Assembly (NCBI RefSeq): GCF_014649715.1 | Contig: NZ_BMTO01000005.1 | Coordinates: 227,316-291,315, forward strand | Length of the DNA: 64,000 nt | Direction: 5' to 3' | DNA from: Streptomyces lateritius | GTDB taxonomy: Bacteria > Actinomycetota > Actinomycetes > Streptomycetales > Streptomycetaceae | Part shown: piece by piece, positions 55,659 through 63,965 of the stretch | Layout of the letters: each line of letters starts with the position of its first letter | Numbering within the stretch: the stretch's first letter is position 1 | The notes under the pieces: generated by a model | Told to the model about the DNA's origin: nothing | Database searches by the model: none | The model's input: the letters and a program-made list of their open reading frames with translations, nothing else | Position numbers and translations under genes: made by a program

Positions 55659-56171
55659 ATGGCTCCTTCCTCCGCCCCGGAAGCGGGGCACCGCGCCGTC
55701 GTGACGGTCATCACCGAGCGGCTGCTGCTGCGGCCGGTGCGGACCGGTGACGTACCGGCGGTCACCCGGCTGTGGACCGACCCCGAGGTCCGGCTCCATC
55801 TGGGCGGACCCGTCGCCGAGCAGGTCGTACGGATCCGGCAGCGACGGATCGTGGGCGCGCCCGGTGTACACGCCGTCGTGCGGGCGTCCGACGGCGTGCT
55901 GCTCGGCCTGGTGACGGTGGAGGCTGAGGCGCGGGAGGGCGAGGCGGAGGTGTCGTACCAGTTCCTGCGCGAACACTGGGGGCGGGGCTACGCCCGCGAG
56001 GCCGTCGCCGCCGCCGTGGAGCGGGCACTCGAGAGCGTCCCGAGCGTCGTCGCGGTGACCCAGGAGGCGAACGTCCGCTCGCGACGGCTTCTGGAGGCCC
56101 TGGGCATGGCTCATGCCGAGTCCTTCGTGGAGTTCGACGCCCACCAGGTCCTGTACCGCAAGCGCGTCTGA
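55659..56171 (+). CDS. GNAT N-acetyltransferase (RimJ/RimL-type)
   Basis: A 170-residue single-domain acetyltransferase. VITERLLLRPVRTGDVPAVTRLWTDPEVRLHLGG opens the fold at 17-50, SYQFLREHWGRGYAREAVAAAVERAL (about 99-124) contains the acetyl-CoA loop, and NVRSRRLLEALGMAHAESFVEF closes it. RimJ/RimL members acetylate N-terminal amines of proteins or small amines. The ATG at 55659 has only a weak ribosome site. It converges on the YdeI-type gene with 20 nt between. Confidence 0.87.
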   Translation: MAPSSAPEAGHRAVVTVITERLLLRPVRTGDVPAVTRLWTDPEVRLHLGGPVAEQVVRIRQRRIVGAPGVHAVVRASDGVLLGLVTVEAEAREGEAEVSYQFLREHWGRGYAREAVAAAVERALESVPSVVAVTQEANVRSRRLLEALGMAHAESFVEFDAHQVLYRKRV

Positions 56172-56191
56172 CCCTCCCCCTTCGCGTGATG

Positions 56192-56770
56192 TCAGCGGAT
56201 CTTCTCGCCGGCCGCCAGCTTCTCCATCGTCCGCCGCAGCCGCTCCGCCCGGTTCTTCGGCGTGCGGGCCTGCCACAGCCGCAGGATCACCAGGTATTGG
56301 TCGGTCTTCCCGAGTCCCTCGTAGAAGGTCCGCGCCCGCTCGTCGGCCGCCAGTGCCGCCGCGAAGTCGTCCGGGACGGTCGCCTCGGCCTGGGACGGGT
56401 ACGCCGCCGCCCACCGCCCGTCCGCCTGCGCCGCCCGCACCTCGGCGAGCCCCGGCTCGCGCATCCGTCCGGCGGCCGTCAGCGCCTCGACCTTCCGGAC
56501 GTTCACCCGTGACCAGAGACCGCGCGGGCGCCGCGGTGTGTACTTCTGCAGGAAGTACTCCGCGTCCAGGGCGCGGCGCTGCCCGTCGATCCAGCCGAAG
56601 CAGAGCATGCAGTCCAGGATCTCCGGGATGGTCAACGACGTGGCGCCCGAGCCCTTCCTGGCGACCTTCAGCCAGACCCCGGGGGTGTCGGCATGGTGTG
56701 CCTCCAGCCAGGACTCCAGCTCGGCGACGTCCCTCACCGTCATGACCTCGAGCCCCTCGTACGACTCCAT
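56192..56770 (-). CDS. YdeI/OmpD-associated-family protein
   Basis: A 192-residue soluble protein. The pattern is DVAELESWLEAHHADTPGVWLKVARKGSG, then LTIPEILDCMLCFGWIDGQRRALD, FLQKYTPRRPRGLWSRVNVRKVEAL and VPDDFAAALAADERARTFYEGLGKTDQYLVILRLWQARTPKNR. This matches the YdeI family (also called bacteriocin-protection family). The ATG at 56770 follows GGAGGGCGG, which decides the start. The biochemical role of the family is poorly defined. Confidence 0.88.
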   Translation of the reverse strand: MESYEGLEVMTVRDVAELESWLEAHHADTPGVWLKVARKGSGATSLTIPEILDCMLCFGWIDGQRRALDAEYFLQKYTPRRPRGLWSRVNVRKVEALTAAGRMREPGLAEVRAAQADGRWAAAYPSQAEATVPDDFAAALAADERARTFYEGLGKTDQYLVILRLWQARTPKNRAERLRRTMEKLAAGEKIR

Positions 56771-56853
56771 GTGACCGCCCTCCGTGCCCGTCCGATGCCG
56801 TCGACACCGCTTTGACGGACACGATATGGAGGCGGTCCAGACCTGACATACCA

Positions 56854-58146
56854 TCAGAAGCGGGCGTGCGTCGTGATGTCCGACTCGAACTGGGTGATCA
56901 TCTCCGGGGTCACCGTCGGACGGCACTGGGTGATGGCCTCCAGGTAGTCCGCCGTGGTCGCCCCGGGAAGTCGCTCGTCGGCCCCGCTCCGGCCACCGAC
57001 CGAGACCAGGTCGCGCTCGAACGAGTTCTGGGCGGCGATCCGGGCCGCGTGCTCGATGTCGGCGGGGGTGAACAGCTCGCTCGCCACGACCAGTTCGTCG
57101 ATGTCCACGTCGGCGCGCCCGTCCGTGTAGCGCGCCCAGATCGCCGCGCGGGCCGCCTTGTCCGGCGTACCGATCGGGATGAGGTAGTCGAAGCGGCCGG
57201 GGCGGAGGAAGGCCGGGTCGAGGGAGCGGATCGAGTTCGTGGCGCAGACCAGGAGCCGTTCGTCACGCTCACGGAAGCCCGGTATCAGCTTGAGCAGTTC
57301 GTTGGTGACGCCGTGCATGCCGCCGGGCTGCGCGGGCTCGGATCGGACCGGCGCGATCTCCTCGACCTCGTCGATGAAGACGAGGACCCGCTCCAGCTCC
57401 GCGATCCGGGCGAAAGCGGAGCGCAGTGCCGCAGCCAGGTTGCCCTCGTCCGCCAGCCGGGAGGGCAGGATCTCCACGAACGGCCAGCCGAGCCGTGAGG
57501 CGATCCCGCGGGCGAACGTCGTCTTGCCGGTGCCGGGAGGGCCGAACAGGCCCACGGCGCGCGGCGGCCTGACCCCGTGGCGCGCGGCGCGCTCCGGTTC
57601 CGCGAGCGGCAGCACGACCCGCCGCTCGATGAGGTCCTTCTCCCGCTCCATGCCGGCGACCTTGGCCCACAGGTCGCCTGGCAGCAGCCGGCCCCCGAGG
57701 TCTTCCAGGAGGTTGGCGGCCGGCCCGTGCAGCGGCTCCACCTTCTCGAAGTACGCGACGGCGGGCTGGCGGGTGTACCCGGCGTTCAACAGCCCCTCGC
57801 CGAGCAGGTCCTCCTCGGGCAGGACGTACGCGATCCGCCCCACCCGCGCCGCGACGAGCCGGCGCTCCAGTTCGACCAGGAGAGCGCTGGCAAGGCCACG
57901 GCCGCGCCAGGCCGAGGCGATGGCGATACGCATCACCCAGGCCCGCTCCCCGGCCACGCAGGCGAGCGCCGCTCCGATGGGCACGCCCTGGTGGACGGCG
58001 ACGACTGCGGGCTGGCGCGAGGTGAGGGCGCCGATGCATTCGGCGAGGGAGAAGACGGACTCCTGCCCGAGCTCGGCCGTGGTGTCGATCAGGTGGACCA
58101 CCGCGGCGAGATCGCTCTCGCGGTAGTCATGGATGAGCCAGTTCAC
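56854..58146 (-). CDS. GNAT acetyltransferase-AAA+ ATPase fusion
   Basis: A 430-residue two-domain protein. Residues 1-140 form a GNAT domain (IHDYRESDLAAVVHLIDTT, then MRIAIASAWRGRGLASALLVELERRL with the acetyl-CoA loop near 72-95). Residues about 160-420 form an AAA+ ATPase: Walker A GPPGTGKT (202-209), Walker B LVFIDE with D259-E260, the sensor CATNS and the second-region RPGRFDYLIPIG. The GTG at 58146 follows GAGGGG. All ATPase motifs are intact, so it should hydrolyse ATP. The acetylation target may be a protein remodelled by the ATPase; this is inference. Confidence 0.88.
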   Translation of the reverse strand: MNWLIHDYRESDLAAVVHLIDTTAELGQESVFSLAECIGALTSRQPAVVAVHQGVPIGAALACVAGERAWVMRIAIASAWRGRGLASALLVELERRLVAARVGRIAYVLPEEDLLGEGLLNAGYTRQPAVAYFEKVEPLHGPAANLLEDLGGRLLPGDLWAKVAGMEREKDLIERRVVLPLAEPERAARHGVRPPRAVGLFGPPGTGKTTFARGIASRLGWPFVEILPSRLADEGNLAAALRSAFARIAELERVLVFIDEVEEIAPVRSEPAQPGGMHGVTNELLKLIPGFRERDERLLVCATNSIRSLDPAFLRPGRFDYLIPIGTPDKAARAAIWARYTDGRADVDIDELVVASELFTPADIEHAARIAAQNSFERDLVSVGGRSGADERLPGATTADYLEAITQCRPTVTPEMITQFESDITTHARF

Positions 58147-58286
58147 CGGTACCGCCCCTCGTTCGTGCTGATGCGGCGAGGCTAGGGGTGGCGGCCGAGG
58201 CCGGTCGTGCGCCACCGTGCACAAGGCGCGGGGAGTGAATGCTACGAACCGTCACTGGCCAGGGGAGAGAGAGTCCGGGAATGGGC

Positions 58287-58318
58287 GAAGCCCCCGGAAG
58301 AGATCTTCCGGGGGCTTC
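58287..58318. terminator. Strong hairpin terminator after the DUF805 gene
   Basis: GAAGCCCCCGGAAG and CTTCCGGGGGCTTC are perfect 14-bp arms around AGAT. It lies 45 nt beyond the DUF805 stop (minus strand) and upstream of the GNAT-AAA+ gene. Confidence 0.85.
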
Positions 58319-58363
58319 GGGTGTCACCGCGCCCCGTAGGCGGGCGCTCCGTCACGCGGACGT

Positions 58364-58717
58364 TCAGTACGCGGGCGCGAGCTTCGGGTTCGGGCCGTGG
58401 GCGTTCTCGCTCTGGTTGCCCTCGGTCGCGTAGAACACGATGAGGATGATCGCGCCGACGAGCGGGATCAGACCGATGAGGATCCACCAGCCCGAGCGGC
58501 CGGTGTCGTGCAGACGGCGGACGGAGACCGCGAGGGTCGGAATCAGCACGGCCAGCGAGTAGATGAGGCTGAGCAGCTGCATGCCGAGCACACCGTCGAT
58601 CACGGAGAGCACGATGCTGATGATCACGCTGAAGAGCGTGAACATCCAGAATTCCTTGCGACGCGCACGGCCGCCGAATACCGCGTACTTCTTCAGAACG
58701 TCGAGGTACCAGTTCAC
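58364..58717 (-). CDS. DUF805 membrane protein
   Basis: A 117-residue membrane protein of the DUF805 family: YLDVLKKYAVFGGRARRKEFWMFTLFSVIISIVLSVID at the start and VSVRRLHDTGRSGWWILIGLIPLVGAIILIVFYA near 65-98 are diagnostic. Three to four hydrophobic segments are visible. The GTG at 58717 follows GGGGGGA. It has its own terminator downstream. The family is widespread and its function is unknown. Confidence 0.93.
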   Translation of the reverse strand: MNWYLDVLKKYAVFGGRARRKEFWMFTLFSVIISIVLSVIDGVLGMQLLSLIYSLAVLIPTLAVSVRRLHDTGRSGWWILIGLIPLVGAIILIVFYATEGNQSENAHGPNPKLAPAY

Positions 58718-58873
58718 TTTGTCCCCCCAAGGACTGGGATGTGTGGTGGGAGCCTGTCCCTGTGGAGCAAGGCTTACGCAGAACTTATGTGGCCGAAACC
58801 GCGCGGGTCAATTCGTTATCTGGGGACAGCCGTTGAGGCCCGGTGTGTCTGGTTTTGCGTGGGGGTACAGGGA

Positions 58874-58910
58874 ACGGCGTCGCCATCTGATGCAGAGGTG
58901 GCGACGCCGT
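58874..58910. terminator. Hairpin terminator after the SPW-repeat gene
   Basis: ACGGCGTCGCCA and TGGCGACGCCGT are perfect 12-bp arms around a 13-nt loop. It lies 22 nt beyond the stop of the SPW-repeat gene (minus strand), before the DUF805 promoter. Confidence 0.8.
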
Positions 58911-58931
58911 CCGGAGGGGATAAGGACTTAC

Positions 58932-59372
58932 TCATCTCGTTCTCTTGCTCATCAGCAGGCCGCCCGCGACGACCGCGAAGAGGCACACGCAGGCGCCGGT
59001 GATGACGTTGCTGAGGATCGGGCCGGCGCCGGCGTCCGCGGTGGGGACCAGCCAGGCGGAGACGATCAGCCAGGCGCCGAGGAGGAGGACGACGAAGTTC
59101 AGGTCCCGGGAGCGCTCGGGTGCCATCGACATGCACAGGCCGAGGACCGCGAGGGCGATGCCGGTCACCAGGTTGCTGAGTGCGAGTTCTGGTCTGGCGG
59201 CCGAGAAGTGGACCACCCATCCGGAGATCGCGGCGTAGACACCGGCGAGGATCACGAGCTCCTCCACCGCCGCCGCTCCTCGGGTCTGGAGCACCCGGGA
59301 GTAGCGGTCCCGCATTTCCGGTGCGTCAGGGTGCCCTCTGATATCACCAGGGCGGTGAGAGACGTCAGACAT
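58932..59372 (-). CDS. SPW-repeat-type membrane protein
   Basis: A 146-residue protein with four hydrophobic helices in two similar pairs. The first pair is VILAGVYAAISGWVVHF and NLVTGIALAVLGLCMSM; the second is NFVVLLLGAWLIVSAWLV and NVITGACVCLFAVVAGG. Each pair carries an S-x-W motif (SGW, SAW) as in the SPW family, and N-x-x-(T)G follows each. The ATG at 59372 lies 8 nt after AAGGAGG, which decides the start. The function of the family is unknown. Confidence 0.85.
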   Translation of the reverse strand: MSDVSHRPGDIRGHPDAPEMRDRYSRVLQTRGAAAVEELVILAGVYAAISGWVVHFSAARPELALSNLVTGIALAVLGLCMSMAPERSRDLNFVVLLLGAWLIVSAWLVPTADAGAGPILSNVITGACVCLFAVVAGGLLMSKRTR

Positions 59373-59589
59373 ACGACTCGCCTCCTTACTGGCGTCATGC
59401 ACGTCTGAGCGCGCTTTGCGGCATCGTGCCGCTGTTTCATTGTGCGCTTATCTGGCCTTTATGTGTAGATCTGTCCGATAAGGGATCCGTACAGAAAGCG
59501 GGTGAGGGATATACGGAGATCCGCCAAAGAGAGGGATCGTTCCATGAGTGTTCACCGAATGATCAGGATCGTGTTCTCGCGATCACTCG

Positions 59590-59982
59590 TCAGCCCGGCA
59601 TGACCCTTGTGTAGGGACGGGTGATGAGCTCCATGTTGTGGCCGTCGGGGTCGGCGAAGTAGGCGCCCCGGCCGCCGAAGAGGCGATTGACGCGGCCGGG
59701 GTCGGTGTGATGAGGGTCCGCGTAGTACGTGACCCCCAGGACCTCCAGCCGGGCGATCATCGTGTCGAACTCCTCCTCGGGGACGAGGAACGCGTAGTGC
59801 TGCGGCACGAACGTGAGATCGGGGTCCTCGTAGAAGTCGAGGGTGACCCGGTTGCCGGTGTCCACCGGGATGAAGGGCCCGAAGGGGGCGCCGACCTCCA
59901 GGCCGAGGATCGTCGCCAGGAACTCGGCGGAGAGGTGCTTGTCGCGGGCGTGGACGGCGGTGTGATTGAGCTCGACGGCCAT
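59590..59982 (-). CDS. VOC-superfamily protein
   Basis: A 130-residue VOC protein: ELNHTAVHARDKHLSAEFLATILGL begins with a His ligand, and RGAYFADPDGHNMELITRPY ends with His and Glu, so the metal ligands are mostly present. The ATG at 59982 follows AAAGGA. It diverges from the cupin gene at 60309 across 326 bp. Possible roles range from glyoxalase-like to dioxygenase-like; none can be picked. Confidence 0.87.
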   Translation of the reverse strand: MAVELNHTAVHARDKHLSAEFLATILGLEVGAPFGPFIPVDTGNRVTLDFYEDPDLTFVPQHYAFLVPEEEFDTMIARLEVLGVTYYADPHHTDPGRVNRLFGGRGAYFADPDGHNMELITRPYTRVMPG

Positions 59983-60308
59983 GGGGCTGTCCTTTCGAGG
60001 GCGTGCGCGGTCGTCTTGAGAGATCGCTCTGGTGTGCGAATACCTCGGGCGCGCGGAGTGGTCACGCGCGGAAGACGAAGGGGGCGGGCCTCGCGCCCGC
60101 CCGGCGGCGGTCACGCCAAGGCCGGGTGCCTTGCTCCATCACGGCCCATGGCCGACCCGGCAGTCATACGAGAACGCTAGCCCGTGATCACCCGCAGACG
60201 CAAAGGAGATCGGCGCCCCAGGCAACGGCGCGCCGGGAGACGGTCGTTCGGCGTAGCCTGGAAGTGGACTCGGGGACCCGTACGCCCACCGCCGGGAGGC
60301 GGACGAAC
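59983..60308. other. 326-bp divergent intergenic region, nothing distinct
   Basis: The stretch separates the VOC gene (leftwards) from the cupin gene (rightwards) and must hold both promoters. It ends with GGGAGG before the cupin ATG. I see no palindrome, repeat or small gene in it. Confidence 0.5.
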
Positions 60309-60680
60309 ATGACCGGAATCGCACGCAAGAACTTCGACTCCGCGGACGAGACACGCCCCTTCGAGGACGGCAAGGGCAGGCTGGACCTGGTGAACTCGGA
60401 CCGCGGCCCGGTCGGCCGGGCCGTGTTCGAGCCGGGCTGGCAGTGGTCCAAGCACGTCAAGCCGATCGCGGGGACGGACAGCTGCCAAGCCGACCACGTC
60501 GGTTACGTCGTCAGCGGACGGATGAAGATCGTCATGGACGACGGCGCGTCGGAAGAGGTGGGACCTGGCGACTTCTTCACCGTGACTCCCGGACATGACG
60601 CCTGGGTCCTCGGAGACGAGCCCTGCGTGGCCCTGGACTGGAACGGCTTCGGCGGTTACGCCGTGCCCAAGGGGAGCTGA
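60309..60680 (+). CDS. Cupin-domain protein
   Basis: A 123-residue single cupin. WQWSKHVKPIAGTDSCQADHVGYVVSGRMKIVMDDG (about 45-80) carries motif 1, and EVGPGDFFTVTPGHDAWVLGDEP (about 84-106) motif 2. Only some of the usual His ligands are present (H49, H63, H95), so metal binding is plausible but not assured. The ATG follows GGGAGGCGGACGAAC. Such small stand-alone cupins often act as binding proteins or simple oxidases. The role is unknown. Confidence 0.83.
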   Translation: MTGIARKNFDSADETRPFEDGKGRLDLVNSDRGPVGRAVFEPGWQWSKHVKPIAGTDSCQADHVGYVVSGRMKIVMDDGASEEVGPGDFFTVTPGHDAWVLGDEPCVALDWNGFGGYAVPKGS

Positions 60681-60740
60681 CGCCGGCGCGAGCCCCACAA
60701 ACGCCATGACCGTCGACGCCGGCGCTGACACGATGGCCGC

Positions 60741-61256
60741 ATGAACGAGGATCACCGCATTCAGCCGCCCCGCACCGCCGACGAGCGCACCACCCTCACC
60801 GCCATGCTCCAGTTCCAGCGCGACACGCTGGCGATGAAATGCGCGGGGCTCACCCCCGAGGAGCTCAAGGAGCGGGCGGTGGCACCCTCGGGGCTCTCAC
60901 TCGTCGGACTGGTGCGGCACGCGGCCGAGGTCGAGCGTGGCTGGTTCCGCAATGTGATCAACGGCGAGAAGAGCCGCAGTCCGTGGACCCCGCCCGGCTC
61001 GGCCGACTGGGCCGACTTCGATGTCGACGACCTCGACCCGACCGGGGTGGAGGAGGCCTTCACGATCTGGCGCGAGGAGTGCGCACGGGCCCGCGCCGTC
61101 GTCGACGCGGCGGACTCCCTCGACGTCCGCGGACACATCGGCGAGGAGACGTACTCCCTGCGTTACGTCCTCGCCCACATGATCGAGGAGTACGCCCGGC
61201 ACAACGGCCACGCGGACCTGCTGCGTGAACGTCTCGACGGCCGCACCGGCGAGTAG
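60741..61256 (+). CDS. DUF664/DinB-like four-helix protein
   Basis: A 171-residue helical protein of the DUF664 (mini-circle) branch of the DinB superfamily: LTAMLQFQRDTLAMKCAGLTPEELKERAV, then SLVGLVRHAAEVERGWFRNVI with a His ligand and RYVLAHMIEEYARHNGHADLLRERLDG with two more His. The three His could bind a metal as in thiol-dependent DinB transferases. It lies 60 nt after the cupin gene. No substrate is evident. Confidence 0.87.
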   Translation: MNEDHRIQPPRTADERTTLTAMLQFQRDTLAMKCAGLTPEELKERAVAPSGLSLVGLVRHAAEVERGWFRNVINGEKSRSPWTPPGSADWADFDVDDLDPTGVEEAFTIWREECARARAVVDAADSLDVRGHIGEETYSLRYVLAHMIEEYARHNGHADLLRERLDGRTGE

Positions 61257-61336
61257 CGCGGGTGCGGCCGGGGAGGGCCTCACCGCCCCGGAAATCCCCT
61301 GCTCACCAGGGCCATTGCCCTGTTATCGTCGCCCGC

Positions 61337-61867
61337 ATGCCCGAACTGATCGCCCCCACGGCACGCCTGCACTCCTCCTGGCTCGAAGCAGACGCGGAGG
61401 CGCGTCCCGGAGCCCGTCTGGACAGTGCCGGAGTGCGCCTGGCGGCAGGTGAGGGCTTCGCCGATCCCGAGCTCTTCGCCGCCTGGGTGAGACGGCTGCG
61501 GGAACAGTCCGACCCCACCAGGCCGCTGGCGGAGGGCTGGGTCCACGCCACCCACTGGTGGATCGTCGAGGACGGCGCGTACGTCGGCGCCATCGACCTG
61601 CGGCACGAACTCAACGACTTCCTCCTGCGCGCCGGTGGCCACGTCGGCTACAGCATCCGGCCGTCCGCCCGCCGTCGCGGCCTCGCGACCTGGGCGCTGG
61701 GCGCGGTGCTCCCCGAGGCCCGCGCACTCGGCCTGGAACGACTCCTGGTGACGTGCGACGACGACAACATCGCCTCCGCGCGCACGATCGAACGCAACGG
61801 CGGGGTCCTGGAGGACGTCCGCTCGACGGAGATCGGCCTCAAGCGGCGCTACTGGATCGAGCTGTGA
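61337..61867 (+). CDS. GNAT N-acetyltransferase
   Basis: A 176-residue acetyltransferase. THWWIVEDGAYVGAIDLRHELNDFL is near 71-95, the acetyl-CoA segment GYSIRPSARRRGLATWALGAVLPEARALG near 101-130, and LVTCDDDNIASARTIERNGGVLED near 136-159. The C-terminal IGLKRRYWIEL is typical of this GNAT group. Its stop overlaps the GTG of a SnoaL-like gene by 4 nt, so both products are made together. Confidence 0.88.
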   Translation: MPELIAPTARLHSSWLEADAEARPGARLDSAGVRLAAGEGFADPELFAAWVRRLREQSDPTRPLAEGWVHATHWWIVEDGAYVGAIDLRHELNDFLLRAGGHVGYSIRPSARRRGLATWALGAVLPEARALGLERLLVTCDDDNIASARTIERNGGVLEDVRSTEIGLKRRYWIEL

Positions 61868-62307
61868 GCGCCCTGAGCGGCGGTGAGCCGGACGGTGCGG
61901 CGGGCACCGCGGCGGCCGGTGGTGACGCGGCCGAGATCGCGGCGGCTGTCGAGGGGGAGCTGCGGCTCATGGACCCCGCGGTCCGCGGCTCGCGCGCCCT
62001 GGCCGGTGCGCTCCTCGACCCCGAATTCGTCGAGGTCAGCGCGTCCGGCCGCCGGTGGACGTACGAGGAGATGCTCGCCGCGCTCCCCGGGATGGCGGGC
62101 GGCGCGGAACACGGCCCGCGGTACGAACCTTCCGACGTGACCGGCGCCGTTCTGGCGCCCGGCCTGGTCCATCTGACCTACGAGACCGTGATCGAGGGCC
62201 TGCGCGCCCACCGCAGCTCGCTGTGGCGCCGCCGGCCCGGGTACTCGGCGTTGCGCCTGTACTACCACCAGGCGACTCCCGTGCCGGGGGAGCGCGATCA
62301 GCCGTAG
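61864..62307 (+). CDS. SnoaL/DUF4440-like (NTF2-fold) protein
   Basis: A 147-residue protein. After a low-complexity Gly/Ala start, the NTF2-like fold follows: EIAAAVEGELRLMDPAVRGSRALAGALLDPEFVEVSASGRRWTYEEMLAAL, then VHLTYETVIEGLRAHRSSLWRR. The cone-shaped pocket of this fold binds small hydrophobic ligands or acts as a hydrolase or cyclase. The GTG at 61864 overlaps the GNAT stop (GTGA). The pair mirrors the single fused gene at 4049-5062. Confidence 0.8.
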   Translation: MSALSGGEPDGAAGTAAAGGDAAEIAAAVEGELRLMDPAVRGSRALAGALLDPEFVEVSASGRRWTYEEMLAALPGMAGGAEHGPRYEPSDVTGAVLAPGLVHLTYETVIEGLRAHRSSLWRRRPGYSALRLYYHQATPVPGERDQP

Positions 62308-62421
62308 CGGTGCGCGCCGGGGTCCCGGCAGCAGCCGGCGGCGAAAGCGTTGACAGGCGCGAATTACACGTGTCACCTTCTCTCGCGGCAACGACGTCGC
62401 CCCCCCGTCAGGAGCAGCCCC

Positions 62422-63867
62422 TTGAACACGACCACGGTCGCCACCACCCGCGGCCCCGTCCGCGGCGAGCGGCGGGGCGACGGCAGCGTCCGCTTCCTCG
62501 GCATCCCTTACGCGCAGCCGCCCGTGGGGCACCTCCGCTTCGCCGCGCCCGTCCCGCCCGAGCCCTGGTCCGAACCGCTCGACGCCACCGAGTACGGTCC
62601 GACCGCGCAGCGCCGTCCCTTCGCCGAGGTCACCACCATCCCCGAGCCCTCCGTTCCGGGCGCCGGCGTGCTCAACCTCAATGTCTTCACGCCCGCCACC
62701 GACGCCGTGGCGGGCCTCCCTGTCCTGGTGTGGATCCACGGCGGCGGTTACGTCGCCGGTTCGGCGGCCAGCCCCTGGTACGACGGGTCCTCCTTCAACC
62801 GGGACGGCGTCGTGCTGGTCTCCCTCGGCTACCGGCTCGGCGTCGAGGGCTTCCTGCACCTGGAGGACGCCCCCGACAACAGGGGCGTTCGCGACTGGAT
62901 CGCCGCCCTGGAGTGGGTCCGCGACAACATCTCCCGCTTCGGAGGCGACCCGGCGAAGGTCACGGTCGCCGGGCAGTCGGCGGGCGGCGGCGCCGTCCAG
63001 ACGCTGCTCGCCGTGCCCGCAGCCCAGGGTCTGTTCCGCGGCGCGCTCTCCGTCTCCGGTGCGGTCATGCGCCCCGACGGCCCCGAGGTCGGCAGGGCCG
63101 TCGCCCGCCTGTTCACCGCCCGTACCGGCGTCCCCGCCACCGTCGCCGCGCTGCGCGACCTCGGTGACGACGAACTGCTCGGCCTCCAGGACAGGATGAG
63201 CACCCCGGGCCCGGACCGCGAGGGGCTGCCCCCGCTGCTCTCCCTGGCGCCCTTCGCGGACGGCGAGCTGATCCCGGAGCCGGTGCTCGACGCGCTGACG
63301 GACGGTGACGCGGGCGCGGACGTCCCGCTGATGCTGGGCTTCACCGCCCACGAGTTCAACGGATTCCCCGCCCCCACCCCGGGACAGCCGCCGCTTCCGG
63401 TCCTGCTCGGCGCCCTCGGCCTCGGCGTCGACCGGATCCACGCCTTCACCGCTGCGTACGCGGCGGAGGGCCCGGACCGGCTGTTCGGGCAGGCGCTGAC
63501 CGACGCCACCTTTCGAGTACCGTCCCTGGCCGTCGCCGACGCCCGAGCCGCCCGCGAACGATCCACATGGCTCTACCAGTTCGCCTGGGAGTCGCCCGTC
63601 ACCACGATGGCCTCCCACTGTCTCGACCTGCCCTACGCCTTCGACCTCCTGGACGCCGAGGGCGTCGCGGCGGTGGTCGGCGACGCGCCGCCTCGGGGCC
63701 TCGCCGACGCGATGCACCGGGCCTGGGTCGCCTTCGTACGGGACCAGGACCCGGGCGAGGCGTGGCCGCGCTACACGGCCGCCGAGCGCTCCACGATGGT
63801 CTGGGACACGGTGCCGCGCGTCGAACGGGACCCGTTGCGGCGGATCCGCGAGCTCTGGTCGGCCTGA
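62422..63867 (+). CDS. Type-B carboxylesterase
   Basis: A 481-residue alpha/beta-hydrolase of the carboxylesterase type-B family, cytoplasmic since no signal peptide is visible. FLGIPYAQPPVGHLRFAAP is near 29-47, and the oxyanion hole is WIHGGGY. The nucleophile is S186 in VAGQSAGGG, the acid lies in GFTAHEFNGFP and the base in SHCLDLPYAFD. The TTG start at 62422 follows AGGAG by 7 nt; an earlier in-frame TTG adds only basic non-family sequence. It hydrolyses carboxylic esters; natural substrates are unknown. Two hairpins follow. Confidence 0.9.
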   Translation: MNTTTVATTRGPVRGERRGDGSVRFLGIPYAQPPVGHLRFAAPVPPEPWSEPLDATEYGPTAQRRPFAEVTTIPEPSVPGAGVLNLNVFTPATDAVAGLPVLVWIHGGGYVAGSAASPWYDGSSFNRDGVVLVSLGYRLGVEGFLHLEDAPDNRGVRDWIAALEWVRDNISRFGGDPAKVTVAGQSAGGGAVQTLLAVPAAQGLFRGALSVSGAVMRPDGPEVGRAVARLFTARTGVPATVAALRDLGDDELLGLQDRMSTPGPDREGLPPLLSLAPFADGELIPEPVLDALTDGDAGADVPLMLGFTAHEFNGFPAPTPGQPPLPVLLGALGLGVDRIHAFTAAYAAEGPDRLFGQALTDATFRVPSLAVADARAARERSTWLYQFAWESPVTTMASHCLDLPYAFDLLDAEGVAAVVGDAPPRGLADAMHRAWVAFVRDQDPGEAWPRYTAAERSTMVWDTVPRVERDPLRRIRELWSA

Positions 63868-63875
63868 GCCGGGAG

Positions 63876-63952
63876 CCTGCCGCGCCCGGCGCGCGGCAGG
63901 GCACACGCCGGAGGCCTTCGTGACGGCGTCCGCGCGCCGTCACGAAGGCCTC
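63876..63952. terminator. Two tandem hairpins after the carboxylesterase gene
   Basis: Hairpin 1 has CCTGCCGCGC / GCGCGGCAGG (63876-63900). Hairpin 2 has perfect 18-bp arms (63911-63928 and 63935-63952), starting GAGGCCTTCGTGACGGCG, around a 6-nt loop. They fit a bidirectional terminator between convergent genes. Confidence 0.85.
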
Positions 63953-63965
63953 TGCCGGATGCCGC

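Noticed and set aside
59373..59589. SigB-type promoter before the SPW-repeat gene
   Set aside because: I could not find a convincing GTTT-N14-16-GGGTAT pair in the right orientation.
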